Assembly (NCBI GenBank): GCA_019247605.1
Contig: JAFBAS010000137.1
Coordinates: forward strand, 1-47,093
DNA: 47,093 nt
Origin: Hyphomicrobiales bacterium
Lineage (GTDB): Bacteria > Pseudomonadota > Alphaproteobacteria > Rhizobiales > Beijerinckiaceae
Direction: 5' to 3'
The position numbers were made by a program, and so were the translations under genes. Positions 35,395 to 45,186 of the stretch are shown here, one piece after another (positions within the stretch are counted from its first letter, which is position 1; the number at the start of each line of letters is the position of its first letter). The notes under the pieces were generated by a model, which saw nothing but the letters and a program-made list of their open reading frames with translations, had not been told where the DNA came from and did no database searches.

Positions 35395-35757
35395 CTAGAA
35401 TTCCAGCCCACCTTCGCGGGCCGCCTCGGCGAGCGCCCTGACGCGGCCGTGGAAAAGATAGCCGCCGCGATCGAACACCACGTTCGTCAGCCCCTTGGCC
35501 TTGGCGCGCTCCGCGATCGTTTTCCCGACCGCCGCCGCCGCCTCGATCGTCGCGCCGCTCTTCAACCCGGCGCGCACGCTCTTCTCGAGGGAAGAAGCCG
35601 CGGCCAGCGTCTCGCCCTTCGCGTCATCGATGAGCTGCGCGTAGATCTGCTTCGAGGAGCGGTGGACGGAAAGCCGCGCGCGCCCCTTCGCCGCCGTCTT
35701 CACGGATCGGCGGATGCGCGCGATGCGACGAGCGCGAATTTTTTCTTGCTTCATCAT
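35395..35757 (-). CDS. rplR: 50S ribosomal protein L18
   Basis: L18 binds 5S rRNA with L5 and carries it into the large subunit. The product is 120 residues. It has a basic N-terminus ([20 protein letters not shown]), the family run [28 protein letters not shown], and the C-terminal [28 protein letters not shown]. Two Met codons stand together at the start, so the true start may be one codon later. It follows rplF by 13 bases. Confidence 0.97.
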   Translation of the reverse strand: MMKQEKIRARRIARIRRSVKTAAKGRARLSVHRSSKQIYAQLIDDAKGETLAAASSLEKSVRAGLKSGATIEAAAAVGKTIAERAKAKGLTNVVFDRGGYLFHGRVRALAEAAREGGLEF

Positions 35758-35770
35758 CGCAGCGCCATCC

Positions 35771-36304
35771 TCATTTCTTCTTACCTTCCTTGCGGAAGAT
35801 GAACTCGTCGGCGTATTTCACGCCCTTGCCTTTGTAAGGCTCGGGCTTGCGCAGTGCGCGTATCTCGGCGGCGGCCTGACCAACGCGTTGCTTGTCGATG
35901 CCGGTGAGCACGACCTCGGTGGGCCTCGGGGTCGTGATCGCCACCCCTTCCGGCGCCGGAAAGTCGATCTCGTGGCTGTAGCCGAGCGACAGCTTGAGGA
36001 CTTTGCCCTGGGCCGCCGCGCGATAGCCCACGCCCGTGATCTCGAGCCGCTTCTCGAAACCTTTGGTGACGCCCTCGACCAGGTTGGCGATGCGCGCTCG
36101 TGAAGTACCCCAAAGCGCGCGCGCCGCTTTCGATGACGAGCGCGGATCGATCTTGATCGCGCCCTTCTCCATCACCACCGCCACATCGTCCGGAACCTCG
36201 AAGCGCAACTCGCCCTTCGTGCCCTTGACCTTGACGGCTTGGCCCTCGACCGAGGCGGTGACGCCGCTCGGGATGATTATCGGCTTCTTGCCTACACGAG
36301 ACAT
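35771..36304 (-). CDS. rplF: 50S ribosomal protein L6
   Basis: L6 lies near the sarcin-ricin loop and the factor-binding site. It has 177 residues in two similar halves. The N-terminal [20 protein letters not shown] and [13 protein letters not shown] are standard. The second half has the family signature [24 protein letters not shown] at the C-terminus. No changes are seen in conserved stretches. It is placed between rpsH and rplR as usual in the spc operon. Confidence 0.98.
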   Translation of the reverse strand: MSRVGKKPIIIPSGVTASVEGQAVKVKGTKGELRFEVPDDVAVVMEKGAIKIDPRSSSKAARALWGTSRARIANLVEGVTKGFEKRLEITGVGYRAAAQGKVLKLSLGYSHEIDFPAPEGVAITTPRPTEVVLTGIDKQRVGQAAAEIRALRKPEPYKGKGVKYADEFIFRKEGKKK

Positions 36305-36343
36305 GATGCTCTCTCTAAAAGAGGAAGTTCCGATGCAACAAGT

Positions 36344-36742
36344 TCAGAAGATGGTGCAAAGCACTTCGCCGCCCACATGGCGCTCGCGCGCCTCGTGATC
36401 GGCCATGACGCCTAGTGGCGTCGACAGAATCGCCATGCCGAGCCCATTTGCCACGCGCGGAACCGCGTCCACCGTCGAATAGACGCGCCGTCCGGGTTTC
36501 GACACGCGCGCGATTTCGCGAATGACGGGTTGACCATCATAATATTTGAGCTCGACTTCGAATTCCGTCCGGCCATTGCCGAACTCGGTCGAGTTGTAGC
36601 CGCGGATATACCCTTCCGCCTGCAGCACGTCGAGGACACGCGCGCGAAGCTTCGAGCCGGGCGTCGAGACTTTACTCCGCTTGCGCATCTGCGCGTTGCG
36701 GATGCGCGTCAGCATGTCGCCGAGAGGATCGTTGATCGCCAT
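36344..36742 (-). CDS. rpsH: 30S ribosomal protein S8
   Basis: S8 binds the central domain of 16S rRNA early in assembly; in E. coli it also represses the spc operon at rplE. The protein has 132 residues: [21 protein letters not shown] near the N-terminus, a middle part with YIRGYN, and the C-terminal [33 protein letters not shown], which contains the STPxGVM signature. It lies ten bases after rpsN. Confidence 0.98.
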   Translation of the reverse strand: MAINDPLGDMLTRIRNAQMRKRSKVSTPGSKLRARVLDVLQAEGYIRGYNSTEFGNGRTEFEVELKYYDGQPVIREIARVSKPGRRVYSTVDAVPRVANGLGMAILSTPLGVMADHEARERHVGGEVLCTIF

Positions 36743-36752
36743 CTCGCTCTCC

Positions 36753-37058
36753 TTACCAACTCGACTTCACAAGGCCGGGCACCATGCCCTTGGAGCCGAG
36801 ATCACGCAGCGCGATGCGGCTCAACTTGAGCTTGCGATAGACACCTCGCGGCCGTCCGGAGACCTCGCAGCGCAAGCGCACCCGCGTCACGCTGGAGTTG
36901 CGCGGAAGCTCGGCGAGCCTCACCCGCGCCAGGAAGCGCTCCTCGGCCGATTTGCCCTCATCGGCCGCGATCGCTTTCAAAGCCGCGCGCTTGTCCTTGT
37001 AGCGCTGGGCGAGCCGCATGCGCTTCTTGTTGTTCTCGATCGAGCTCTTCTTCGCCAT
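36753..37058 (-). CDS. rpsN: 30S ribosomal protein S14 (zinc-free form)
   Basis: S14 is in the head of the small subunit. At 101 residues this is the long form, and it has a single cysteine ([15 protein letters not shown]), so the zinc-ribbon CxxC pairs of the short form are absent. The N-terminus [20 protein letters not shown] and the C-terminal [22 protein letters not shown] are typical. It follows rplE by 39 bases. Confidence 0.97.
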   Translation of the reverse strand: MAKKSSIENNKKRMRLAQRYKDKRAALKAIAADEGKSAEERFLARVRLAELPRNSSVTRVRLRCEVSGRPRGVYRKLKLSRIALRDLGSKGMVPGLVKSSW

Positions 37059-37097
37059 GTTCGTTCGTTCTCCAGCCTCAGCTTCCGAAATTCGGCC

Positions 37098-37811
37098 TCA
37101 CTGCCGGAAGGGAAAATTGAGCGCGCGCAAAAGCGCGCGGGCTTCATCGTCGGTTCTCGCCGAAGTGCAGACCACGACGTCGAGTCCCCAGACCTGATCG
37201 ATTTTGTCGTAGTTGATCTCGGGAAAGATGATGTGTTCCTTTATGCCGATCGCGAAATTGCCGCGCCCGTCGAAGCTCTTCGGATTGAGGCCGCGGAAAT
37301 CGCGCGCACGCGGCAAGGCGACCGTCACCAGACGATCGATGAATTCGTACATCTGCGTCTTGCGCAACGTTACGCGAGCGCCGATCGGCTGGTTCTCGCG
37401 CAGCTTGTAGGTCGCGATCGCCTTTCGCGAACGCGTGACAACCGCCTTTTGTCCCGCGATCAGGGAAAGGTCGGCGGCTGCGTTCTCGACCTTCTTGCGA
37501 TCGGCGACCCCCTCTCCCACCCCCATATTGAGCACCACCTTGGTGATCACCGGCACCTGCATCTTGTTCTTGTAGCCGAACTGCTCGACGAGCTGGGGCG
37601 CCACGACCTCGGAATAATACTTGCGCAGACGCGGCTGATAGCCTTGCGGCAAGCGCGGACGCGCGGATTTTTCGCCTGGAGCCTTTTCGGCCTTGGCGGC
37701 CTTCTCGGCTTTGGCGGCGGCTTTCTCGGCGCGTGCCGCATCCTTTGGCGACTGCGGAACTTGCTTCTCAGCTTTTGCCGCCTTCTCGGCGGCAGCTTGT
37801 GCCTCAGCCAT
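37098..37811 (-). CDS. rplE: 50S ribosomal protein L5 with Ala/Lys-rich N-terminal extension
   Basis: L5 anchors 5S rRNA and contacts P-site tRNA and S13. The core begins near residue 54 ([20 protein letters not shown]) and runs to the C-terminus with [19 protein letters not shown] and [19 protein letters not shown], all normal. Before it lies an extension of about 53 residues made of Ala, Lys and Glu with repeats of [10 protein letters not shown], so the protein is 237 residues against about 180 in E. coli. The extension is in the same open frame, and its ATG at 37811 overlaps the end of rplX by eight bases, so it is probably translated. A later start is not obvious, because no Met precedes the core. 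Confidence 0.95.
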   Translation of the reverse strand: MAEAQAAAEKAAKAEKQVPQSPKDAARAEKAAAKAEKAAKAEKAPGEKSARPRLPQGYQPRLRKYYSEVVAPQLVEQFGYKNKMQVPVITKVVLNMGVGEGVADRKKVENAAADLSLIAGQKAVVTRSRKAIATYKLRENQPIGARVTLRKTQMYEFIDRLVTVALPRARDFRGLNPKSFDGRGNFAIGIKEHIIFPEINYDKIDQVWGLDVVVCTSARTDDEARALLRALNFPFRQ

Positions 37812-38121
37812 CGATCAAATCTCCGGAACGCTTGGCGAATCGGACCTTGCGGCCATCCCCCAGGATCTTGAAGCCCACGCGCGTCGCCTTGCCGTCCTTC
37901 GGATCGGCGACGGCGATGTTCGATAAATGAATAGGCGCTTCTTTCGAGATGATGCCGCCCTCCGATTGCGCCGATTGCTTCTGGTGCCGGCGCACCATGT
38001 TCACGCCACGCACCAGCGCCCGCTGCTCGGCCGGAAACATTCGGATCACCTCGCCGTTGCGCCCGCGGTCACGCCCCGCAAGGACGACGACCTTGTCGCC
38101 TTTCTTGATTTTCGCGGCCAT
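37804..38121 (-). CDS. rplX: 50S ribosomal protein L24
   Basis: L24 starts assembly of the large subunit and lies at the tunnel exit. It is 105 residues from the ATG at 38121 ([20 protein letters not shown]), with the KOW motif in that first stretch. [20 protein letters not shown] and the C-terminal half are normal. Its ATG overlaps the rplN stop by one base (TGATG). Its end overlaps the extended rplE start by eight bases. Confidence 0.98.
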   Translation of the reverse strand: MAAKIKKGDKVVVLAGRDRGRNGEVIRMFPAEQRALVRGVNMVRRHQKQSAQSEGGIISKEAPIHLSNIAVADPKDGKATRVGFKILGDGRKVRFAKRSGDLIDG

Positions 38122-38489
38122 CACAGGACCTCCGGGGCGAGCGAAATGATCTTCATGTGGTTCTTGGCGCGCAGCTCGCGCGGAACCGGCCCGAAGATGC
38201 GCGTGCCGATCGGCTCCTTCTGGGCGTTAATCAGGACGGCCGCGTTGCGATCGAAGCGGATCACCGACCCGTCGGGGCGGCGAATGTCCTTGGAGGTGCG
38301 CACGATGACGGCCTTGGTCACCTCGCCCTTCTTCACGCGCCCGCGCGGGATCGCCTCCTTCACGGACACGACGATGATATCGCCCACGGAAGCGAATTTG
38401 CGCTTCGAGCCGCCGAGCACCTTGATGCACATGACGCGACGCGCGCCGGAATTGTCGGCGACGTCGAGGTTGGACTGCATCTGGATCAT
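38121..38489 (-). CDS. rplN: 50S ribosomal protein L14
   Basis: L14 sits at the subunit interface. The 122-residue product has [20 protein letters not shown] at the N-terminus, the RNA-binding run [20 protein letters not shown], and the C-terminal [24 protein letters not shown]. In the ancestral order it is the first gene of the spc operon. A 114-base gap with two hairpins separates it from rpsQ. Confidence 0.98.
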   Translation of the reverse strand: MIQMQSNLDVADNSGARRVMCIKVLGGSKRKFASVGDIIVVSVKEAIPRGRVKKGEVTKAVIVRTSKDIRRPDGSVIRFDRNAAVLINAQKEPIGTRIFGPVPRELRAKNHMKIISLAPEVL

Positions 38490-38526
38490 GACACGATCCC
38501 TATCTTAGAAGCCTCTCGGACCGGTT

Positions 38527-38582
38527 TCCGGCGCCGCCTCATGCGAGCGCCGGACCTTGTCCGACCGGGCAAGGATGCCCGG
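38527..38582. promoter_or_regulatory. Two stem-loops at the S10/spc operon boundary
   Basis: In the 114-base gap between rpsQ and rplN, CCGGGCA (38565-38571) pairs with TGCCCGG (38576-38582) around four bases. TCCGGCGC (38527-38534) pairs with GCGCCGGA (38547-38554) around twelve. Neither is followed by a T-run on the minus strand. They may form a leader or attenuation structure, but the function is unknown. Confidence 0.45.
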
Positions 38583-38603
38583 ATTGCATTCCTCGGGCGA
38601 GAT

Positions 38604-38849
38604 TCAGGCTTTCACCACGGCCTCGCCCACGACCACCCAGTTCTTCAGCTTCGACAAAGGGCGGCTCTCCTCGATCCGCACCTGATCGCCGACCTTGTGC
38701 GCGTTTTTCTCGTCATGGGCGTGGTAATTCTTGGTGCGCCGCACGGTCTTCTTCATGACCGGATGCAGGAAACGACGCTCGACCTTGACCACAACGGTCT
38801 TGTCCTGCTTGTCGCTGACGACCACGCCTTGAAGGATGCGCTTCGGCAT
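38604..38849 (-). CDS. rpsQ: 30S ribosomal protein S17
   Basis: S17 is a small OB-fold protein that binds the 5' domain of 16S rRNA. It has 81 residues: [21 protein letters not shown], then [19 protein letters not shown], and the signature [21 protein letters not shown]. It is the last gene of the S10 group and lies ten bases after rpmC. Confidence 0.98.
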   Translation of the reverse strand: MPKRILQGVVVSDKQDKTVVVKVERRFLHPVMKKTVRRTKNYHAHDEKNAHKVGDQVRIEESRPLSKLKNWVVVGEAVVKA

Positions 38850-38859
38850 CTTGCTCTCC

Positions 38860-39075
38860 TCAACCCTTGGCCACGGCGGCGGCCTTCTGCCGCGCCAGAG
38901 TCTTCACGCGAGCGATGTCGCGCCTCACGACATGCACGCGCGCAGTGTTCTCGAGCTGTCCCGTGGCACGCTGGAAGCGCAGATTGAACTGCTCCTTCTT
39001 CAGCTTCAAAAGCTCGTCTTGCAGCGCATCCGCGCCCATGCCCTTCAAATCGCCGAGCCGATTGTCGGATTTCAT
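38860..39075 (-). CDS. rpmC: 50S ribosomal protein L29
   Basis: L29 is a helical hairpin at the tunnel exit that forms part of the docking site for trigger factor and SRP. It is 71 residues from the ATG at 39075 ([20 protein letters not shown]), preceded by GGAGGG. The core [20 protein letters not shown] and the [10 protein letters not shown] run are typical. A longer frame upstream is a false extension into rplP. Confidence 0.96.
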   Translation of the reverse strand: MKSDNRLGDLKGMGADALQDELLKLKKEQFNLRFQRATGQLENTARVHVVRRDIARVKTLARQKAAAVAKG

Positions 39076-39086
39076 GACAGCCCTCC

Positions 39087-39500
39087 TCAATCCGGCAGGC
39101 GTTCGACGAAGCGGGTGCGGATCGGCAGCTTGGCAGCGCCTAATCTCAGCGCCTCGCGCGCGACTGCGTTCGGCACGCCATCCACCTCGAACATGATGCG
39201 CCCGGGCTTGACCCGGCAGCACCAGAATTCGGGTGCGCCCTTGCCTTTTCCCATGCGCACCTCGATGGGCTTTTTCGAGACGGGCACGTCCGGAAACACC
39301 ATGATCCACACGCGGCCGGCACGCTTCATCTCGCGCGTGATGGCGCGGCGAGCGGCCTCGATCTGGCGGGCCGTGACGCGTTCGGGCTCGAGCGCCTTCA
39401 GGCCGTATTGCCCAAAATTGAGATCCGTGCCACCCTTCGAGGTGCCGTGTATTCGGCCCTTGTGCTGTTTACGGAACTTGGTCTTCTTCGGTTGCAGCAT
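39087..39500 (-). CDS. rplP: 50S ribosomal protein L16
   Basis: L16 organises the A-site tRNA region of the large subunit. The product is 137 residues: [80 protein letters not shown] and [29 protein letters not shown]. All conserved blocks are present. It lies three bases after rpsC. Confidence 0.98.
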   Translation of the reverse strand: MLQPKKTKFRKQHKGRIHGTSKGGTDLNFGQYGLKALEPERVTARQIEAARRAITREMKRAGRVWIMVFPDVPVSKKPIEVRMGKGKGAPEFWCCRVKPGRIMFEVDGVPNAVAREALRLGAAKLPIRTRFVERLPD

Positions 39501-39503
39501 CGC

Positions 39504-40226
39504 TCAAGCTCCCGCGCGGGCAGCGCTTTCGCGCCGCGCGCCTTGTCCGCCGCCCCGGTTCTCCTCGGTGATGCGCCGCTCCTGGGCCATCGGATCATGC
39601 TCGAGAATCTCGCCCTTGAAGATCCACACCTTGATGCCGCAAGTGCCGTAGGTCGTGAACGCGGTCGCCGTTCCGTAGTCGATGTCGGCTCGCAGCGTAT
39701 GCAGCGGCACGCGCCCGTCGCGCGTCTGCTCCATGCGTGCAATCTCCGCCCCGCCAAGACGCCCGGAGCACACGATGCGGATACCGCCCGCGCCGAGCCG
39801 CATCGCGGATTGGACGGCGCGCTTCATGGCGCGGCGAAAGGCGACGCGCCGCTCGAGCTGCTGGGCGATCGACTCGGCGACCAAGGTCGCATCGATCTCA
39901 GGTTTCCTGATCTCGACGATGTTGATGGCAACCTCGGCCGCGGTCATCTCCCCGACATTCTTGCGCAGCTTGTCGATGTCGGCCCCCTTCTTGCCGATGA
40001 CGATGCCCGGCCGCGCCGAATGGATCGTGACGCGAGCCTTCTTGTGCGGGCGCTCGATCACGACTTTCGACACCGCGGCTTGCTTGAGATCCTTCATCAG
40101 CTTGTCGCGGATGTGGATGTCCTCATGCAGGAGGCGGCTGTATTCGCCCCGCGTCGCGTACCAGCGCGAGTCCCAGGTGCGATTGATGCCGAGACGAAGT
40201 CCGATCGGATTGACCTTTTGACCCAT
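39504..40226 (-). CDS. rpsC: 30S ribosomal protein S3
   Basis: S3 lines the mRNA entry tunnel and has helicase activity with S4 and S5. It has 240 residues: [20 protein letters not shown], a KH domain with [20 protein letters not shown], and the C-terminal domain with [20 protein letters not shown] and [20 protein letters not shown]. The tail is Gly/Ala/Arg-rich. It follows rplV by ten bases. Confidence 0.98.
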   Translation of the reverse strand: MGQKVNPIGLRLGINRTWDSRWYATRGEYSRLLHEDIHIRDKLMKDLKQAAVSKVVIERPHKKARVTIHSARPGIVIGKKGADIDKLRKNVGEMTAAEVAINIVEIRKPEIDATLVAESIAQQLERRVAFRRAMKRAVQSAMRLGAGGIRIVCSGRLGGAEIARMEQTRDGRVPLHTLRADIDYGTATAFTTYGTCGIKVWIFKGEILEHDPMAQERRITEENRGGGQGARRESAARAGA

Positions 40227-40236
40227 GTCGGGCTCC

Positions 40237-40617
40237 TCAAGCTTTCGCTTCGACTTCGCGCACCACGATGGTGAGGTGCGAGAACGGCTTCTCGATACGG
40301 CCCGAACGGCCGCGTCCCTTGGCTTCGAAGCGCTTCATCACCAGCGCCTTGCCGACATGGGCCTCGCTCACCACGAGATCGTCGACGTCGAGCTGATGAT
40401 TGTTCTCGGCGTTGGCGATCGCGCTTTCGAGGCATTTGCGCACGTTCGAGGCAATGCGCTTGCGCGAAAATTCGAGATCGGCGAGCGCGGCCGCGACCTT
40501 TTTTCCGCGGATCAGCTGCGCCAGGAGATTAAGCTTCTGCGGGCTGACGCGAATCATACGCTGGACGGCTTTGGCTTCGTTGTCCGCGAGCGTGCGCGGA
40601 CGTGCGGATTTTCCCAT
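40237..40617 (-). CDS. rplV: 50S ribosomal protein L22
   Basis: L22 extends a hairpin into the exit tunnel, where macrolides bind near by. It is 126 residues from the ATG at 40617 ([20 protein letters not shown]); the longer frame to 40671 has no supporting similarity. [20 protein letters not shown] and [20 protein letters not shown] include the tunnel hairpin. It lies 16 bases after rpsS. Confidence 0.97.
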   Translation of the reverse strand: MGKSARPRTLADNEAKAVQRMIRVSPQKLNLLAQLIRGKKVAAALADLEFSRKRIASNVRKCLESAIANAENNHQLDVDDLVVSEAHVGKALVMKRFEAKGRGRSGRIEKPFSHLTIVVREVEAKA

Positions 40618-40633
40618 GTCTCGCTCTCCTCGC

Positions 40634-40912
40634 TTATCGTCGCTTGGCTTTCTTGTCCCCCGCGTGCCCATGGTAGGTGCGCGTCGGCGAGAACTCGCCG
40701 AACTTGTGTCCCACCATCTCTTCGGACACGTAGACCGGAATATGCTTGTGGCCGTTGTAGACGCCGAAGGTCAGCCCGACGAATTGCGGTAGCACCGTCG
40801 AGCGCCGGCTCCAGATCTTGATCACGTCGGAGCGCCCGGAGCCGCGCGCGGCATCCGCCTTCTTCAAAAGATAGGCGTCGACGAACGGACCTTTCTTGAC
40901 AGAGCGTGCCAT
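40634..40912 (-). CDS. rpsS: 30S ribosomal protein S19
   Basis: S19 pairs with S13 in the head of the small subunit. The protein has 92 residues: [60 protein letters not shown] and [20 protein letters not shown], all as expected. It lies ten bases after rplB. Confidence 0.98.
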   Translation of the reverse strand: MARSVKKGPFVDAYLLKKADAARGSGRSDVIKIWSRRSTVLPQFVGLTFGVYNGHKHIPVYVSEEMVGHKFGEFSPTRTYHGHAGDKKAKRR

Positions 40913-40922
40913 GGTTCGTTCC

Positions 40923-41765
40923 TCAGCTCTTCTTCTTGCGAGCGTGGCGGCTCGCCAGGATCATGGTGTCGGTGCGCTTGTTCATGCGCGTTTTCTTGCC
41001 CTTCGTCGGCTGACCCCAAGGCGAAACGGGATGACGCCCGCCTGAGGTTCGCCCTTCACCGCCGCCGTGAGGGTGATCGATCGGATTCATCGAGACGCCG
41101 CGATTATGCGGCTTGCGGCCGAGCCAGCGCGAGCGGCCGGCCTTTCCGAGATTGGTGTTCATGTTATCGGGGTTCGAGACCGCCCCGATCGAGGCAAAGC
41201 AGCCGCCATGGATGAGGCGTTGCTCGCCCGAAGAGAGCCGCAAGATCACATAGCCCTGATCGCGCCCGACGATCTGCGCATAAGAGCCCGCCGAACGCGC
41301 GATCGCGCCGCCCTTGCCGATCTTCATCTCGACGTTGTGCACGAGAGTACCGACCGGGATCGCCTGCAGCGGCATGGCGTTGCCGGGCTTGATGTCGGCC
41401 TGCTCCGCGGCGATCACCTTGTCGCCCTCCGCCAGGCGCTGCGGCGCGATGATGTAGGACTTGGCACCGTCCGCGAAGGAGATGAGCGCGATGAAGGCGG
41501 TGCGGTTCGGGTCGTATTCGATGCGCTCAACCGTGGCCGTTTGCCCGAGCTTCTCGCGCCGCTTGAAATCGACGACGCGGTAGCGCTGCTTGTGGCCGCC
41601 GCCGCGAAAGCGCACGGTGACGCGGCCATGGTTGTTGCGTCCGCCCGAAGCAGGCTTGCCTTCGGTCAGCGTCTTCTCCGGCTTTCCCTTGTAAAGGGTC
41701 GAGCGGTCGACGATCACGAGCTCGCGAAGGCTCGGCGTGACCGGTTTGAAATGCTTCAGCGCCAT
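40923..41765 (-). CDS. rplB: 50S ribosomal protein L2
   Basis: L2 is needed for subunit joining and peptidyl-transferase function. It has 280 residues. The N-terminal half includes [20 protein letters not shown] and [20 protein letters not shown]. The C-terminal signature [20 protein letters not shown], with the conserved histidine near the catalytic centre, is intact and followed by [16 protein letters not shown]. It follows rplW by 19 bases. Confidence 0.98.
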   Translation of the reverse strand: MALKHFKPVTPSLRELVIVDRSTLYKGKPEKTLTEGKPASGGRNNHGRVTVRFRGGGHKQRYRVVDFKRREKLGQTATVERIEYDPNRTAFIALISFADGAKSYIIAPQRLAEGDKVIAAEQADIKPGNAMPLQAIPVGTLVHNVEMKIGKGGAIARSAGSYAQIVGRDQGYVILRLSSGEQRLIHGGCFASIGAVSNPDNMNTNLGKAGRSRWLGRKPHNRGVSMNPIDHPHGGGEGRTSGGRHPVSPWGQPTKGKKTRMNKRTDTMILASRHARKKKS

Positions 41766-41784
41766 GCTTCTCGTTCCTTCGCGC

Positions 41785-42081
41785 TCAGAGGCCTGTGGTC
41801 ACATCGATCGACTGGCCGGCCGCCAGCGTCACGATGGCCTTCTTCACGTCGGATTGCAGACCACTGCGGCCGCGGAAATGCTTCACCTTGCCCTTGCGCA
41901 CGAGCGTGTTCACCTTCTCGACCTTCACGTTGAAGAGCTTCTCCACCGCGGCCTTGATGCTCGGCTTGGTCGCATCACCGCGAACATGAAAGATCACCTT
42001 CCCGTGCTCGGACGCGGTGGTGGCTTTTTCGGTGACGACGGGAGCAACGATCACGTCGTAGTGTCGTGGGTCCGTGCTCAT
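41785..42081 (-). CDS. rplW: 50S ribosomal protein L23
   Basis: L23 is the main docking site for trigger factor and SRP at the tunnel exit. The product has 98 residues: [20 protein letters not shown] near the N-terminus, [20 protein letters not shown], and the basic loop [20 protein letters not shown]. It overlaps rplD by four bases, so the two are coupled. Confidence 0.98.
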   Translation of the reverse strand: MSTDPRHYDVIVAPVVTEKATTASEHGKVIFHVRGDATKPSIKAAVEKLFNVKVEKVNTLVRKGKVKHFRGRSGLQSDVKKAIVTLAAGQSIDVTTGL

Positions 42082-42698
42082 TTGAAGCGCTCCTCGATGG
42101 CGTGCAGCGCGGCTTGCGTCAAAACGAGCTTCTCGCGTCGCAAGATGTCGTAGACGTTCAACCCCTGGACCGGCAGAACGTCGATATTCGGGATGGCGCG
42201 CGCGGCTAGCTTGAAATTCGCCTCGATCTCGGCGCCATCGATAATAAGCGCGTTCGCAAGGCCGAGCTTGCCGAAATGCTCCTTCAGGGCCTTCGTCTTC
42301 GGTCCGTCGACGCTCGCCTTGTCGATCACCAGAATGGCGCCGTCCTTGGCCTTGGCCGAGAGAGCATGCTTGAGCGCGAGCACCCTCACCTTCTTCGGCA
42401 AATCATGCTCGTGGCTGCGCGGCAACGGACCAAAAGCACGACCACCGCCGCGAAACTGGGCCACCCGCGCCGAGCCGTGGCGGGCATTGCCCGTGCCCTT
42501 CTGCTTGTAGAGCTTCTTCGTGGTGCGCGCGATCTCGGCGCGGTTCTTCACCGCATGCGTGCCGGCGCGGCGCTTGGCGAGCTGCCATCGCACGCAGCGC
42601 TGCAGAATATCGGCGCGCGGATCGAGGCCGAAAATCTCATCGGCAAGCGCCACCTCGCCAGCCTGCTTGCCCTGGAGAGTGGTCATCGAGAGCTGCAT
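42078..42698 (-). CDS. rplD: 50S ribosomal protein L4
   Basis: L4 reaches into the exit tunnel; in E. coli it also controls the S10 operon. It is 206 residues from the ATG at 42698. The tunnel loop is [20 protein letters not shown] and [20 protein letters not shown]. The C-terminal part ends [20 protein letters not shown]. The ATG overlaps the rplC stop by one base (TGATG). Whether L4-mediated autoregulation exists here cannot be told from the sequence. Confidence 0.97.
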   Translation of the reverse strand: MQLSMTTLQGKQAGEVALADEIFGLDPRADILQRCVRWQLAKRRAGTHAVKNRAEIARTTKKLYKQKGTGNARHGSARVAQFRGGGRAFGPLPRSHEHDLPKKVRVLALKHALSAKAKDGAILVIDKASVDGPKTKALKEHFGKLGLANALIIDGAEIEANFKLAARAIPNIDVLPVQGLNVYDILRREKLVLTQAALHAIEERFK

Positions 42699-43435
42699 CA
42701 CGCACCCTCCCCTTCGGTCGCGGAAGCCTTGGCCTCCGGCGCTTGTCCATTGCCCGCATTCGTCTCCCGGAACGCGCCGGGACGCGGTGCTTCCTTCGGC
42801 AGGCTGCGCTTCACCGCGTCGCGAACGCGGATCCAGCCGCCCTTCACGCCCGGCACCGCGCCTTCGACGAGGATCAGTCCTTTTTCGACATCGGTCCGCA
42901 CCACCCGCAAATTCTGTGTGGTGACGCGGTCGACGCCGAGATGCCCCGCCATCTTCTTGTTCTTGAAAGTCTTGCCGGGGTCCTGGCGACCACCTGTCGA
43001 GCCGAGCGAGCGATGCGAGATCGACACGCCGTGGGAGGCGCGAAGACCGCCGAAATTCCAGCGCTTCATGCCTCCGGCGAAGCCTTTTCCCGTCGTAGTT
43101 CCGGTCACGTCCACGAACTGGCCAGGGACGAAATGGTCAGCCGTGATCTCGGCGCCGACCGGAATGAGCGCATCGGGCGCCACGCGGAACTCCGCCACCT
43201 TGCGCTTGGGCTCGACCTTGGCGACGGCGAAATGACCGCGCTCGGCGCGCGAGACATTCTTCACCTTCGCCTTGCCGATGCCGAGCTGGACGGCGGTGTA
43301 GCCATTCTTCTCGAGCGTGCGGTGTGCGACGACTTGGCAATGGTCGACCTTGAGCACGGTCACCGGGACGTGCTCGCCCGCGTCCGTGAAGACGCGGGTC
43401 ATGCCGACCTTCTGCGCGATGATGCCTGACCTCAT
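42698..43435 (-). CDS. rplC: 50S ribosomal protein L3
   Basis: L3 binds 23S rRNA early and reaches to the peptidyl-transferase centre. It has 245 residues: [20 protein letters not shown] at the N-terminus, the central loop [20 protein letters not shown], and [20 protein letters not shown], the region methylated by PrmB in E. coli. A C-terminal tail of about 35 residues (from [20 protein letters not shown]) is longer than in E. coli and low in complexity. It follows rpsJ by 57 bases. Confidence 0.97.
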   Translation of the reverse strand: MRSGIIAQKVGMTRVFTDAGEHVPVTVLKVDHCQVVAHRTLEKNGYTAVQLGIGKAKVKNVSRAERGHFAVAKVEPKRKVAEFRVAPDALIPVGAEITADHFVPGQFVDVTGTTTGKGFAGGMKRWNFGGLRASHGVSISHRSLGSTGGRQDPGKTFKNKKMAGHLGVDRVTTQNLRVVRTDVEKGLILVEGAVPGVKGGWIRVRDAVKRSLPKEAPRPGAFRETNAGNGQAPEAKASATEGEGA

Positions 43436-43492
43436 GACCTATTCCTCATCGGCTCACGGTTGCCTTTGCAACCGCGGTGCCGTCGTGAACCT

Positions 43493-43801
43493 TCAGAGCT
43501 TGATCTCCACATCGACACCGGCCGCCAGATCGAGGCGCATCAACGCATCGACGGTCTGGGGGGTCGGATCGACGATGTCGAGCACGCGTTTATGAGTGCG
43601 GATCTCGAATTGCTCGCGCGACTTCTTGTCGATGTGAGGCGAGCGATTGACGGTGAAGCGCTCGAGTTTCGTGGGCAGCGGAATGGGGCCGCGCACCTGC
43701 GCGCCCGTTCGCTTGGCCGTCGACACGATCTCGCGGGTCGATGCATCGAGGATCCGATGATCGAACGCCTTGAGACGTATGCGAATGTTCTGACCGTTCA
43801 T
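43493..43801 (-). CDS. rpsJ: 30S ribosomal protein S10 (NusE)
   Basis: S10 serves in the small subunit and, as NusE, in transcription antitermination with NusB and NusG. It has 102 residues: [40 protein letters not shown] (the rRNA-binding loop region) and the C-terminal [13 protein letters not shown]. It is the first gene of the S10 group and lies 85 bases after tuf. Confidence 0.98.
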   Translation of the reverse strand: MNGQNIRIRLKAFDHRILDASTREIVSTAKRTGAQVRGPIPLPTKLERFTVNRSPHIDKKSREQFEIRTHKRVLDIVDPTPQTVDALMRLDLAAGVDVEIKL

Positions 43802-43833
43802 CGCTCAATCCAATCGACGGCTTTGTCCTTGCG

Positions 43834-43871
43834 AAAAACTTTGGGCGGCGGCCGCCTCGGCGACCCCGCCC
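43834..43871 (-). terminator. Terminator-like or attenuator-like hairpin between tuf and rpsJ
   Basis: On the minus strand GGGCGG (43871-43866) can pair with CCGCCC (43848-43843), with further GC pairing inside. Five T follow within a few bases (43838-43834). It lies in the 85-base gap after tuf and could end part of the str transcripts before the S10 genes. The stem has alternative foldings. Confidence 0.4.
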
Positions 43872-43886
43872 GATTGTCCTTGCTTC

Positions 43887-45077
<1,191 letters not shown>

Positions 45078-45103
45078 CTCATTGCTCCATTCAAGGATCT
45101 TTG

Positions 45104-45128
45104 GCGACTTTCGGTCGAAGTGTCGCCG
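45104..45128. promoter_or_regulatory. Leader hairpin before tuf
   Basis: In the 109-base gap between fusA and tuf, GGCGAC (45104-45109) pairs with GTCGCC (45123-45128). An inner stem TTCG/CGAA (45111-45114 and 45117-45120) closes a two-base loop. It ends 27 bases upstream of the tuf start. A role in processing or stability of tuf mRNA is possible but unproven. Confidence 0.4.
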
Positions 45129-45186
45129 GCAGGCTCAGTCGGAACTCAGGTTTCTTTCCCTGTTGCGGCGGTGACGTAACGGCGGT

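Noticed and set aside
36681-37871. 396-codon open frame on the plus strand opposite rpsN and rplE
   Set aside because: Its apparent hydrophobic end is the antisense of the Ala/Lys/Glu repeats in the L5 extension; not a gene.
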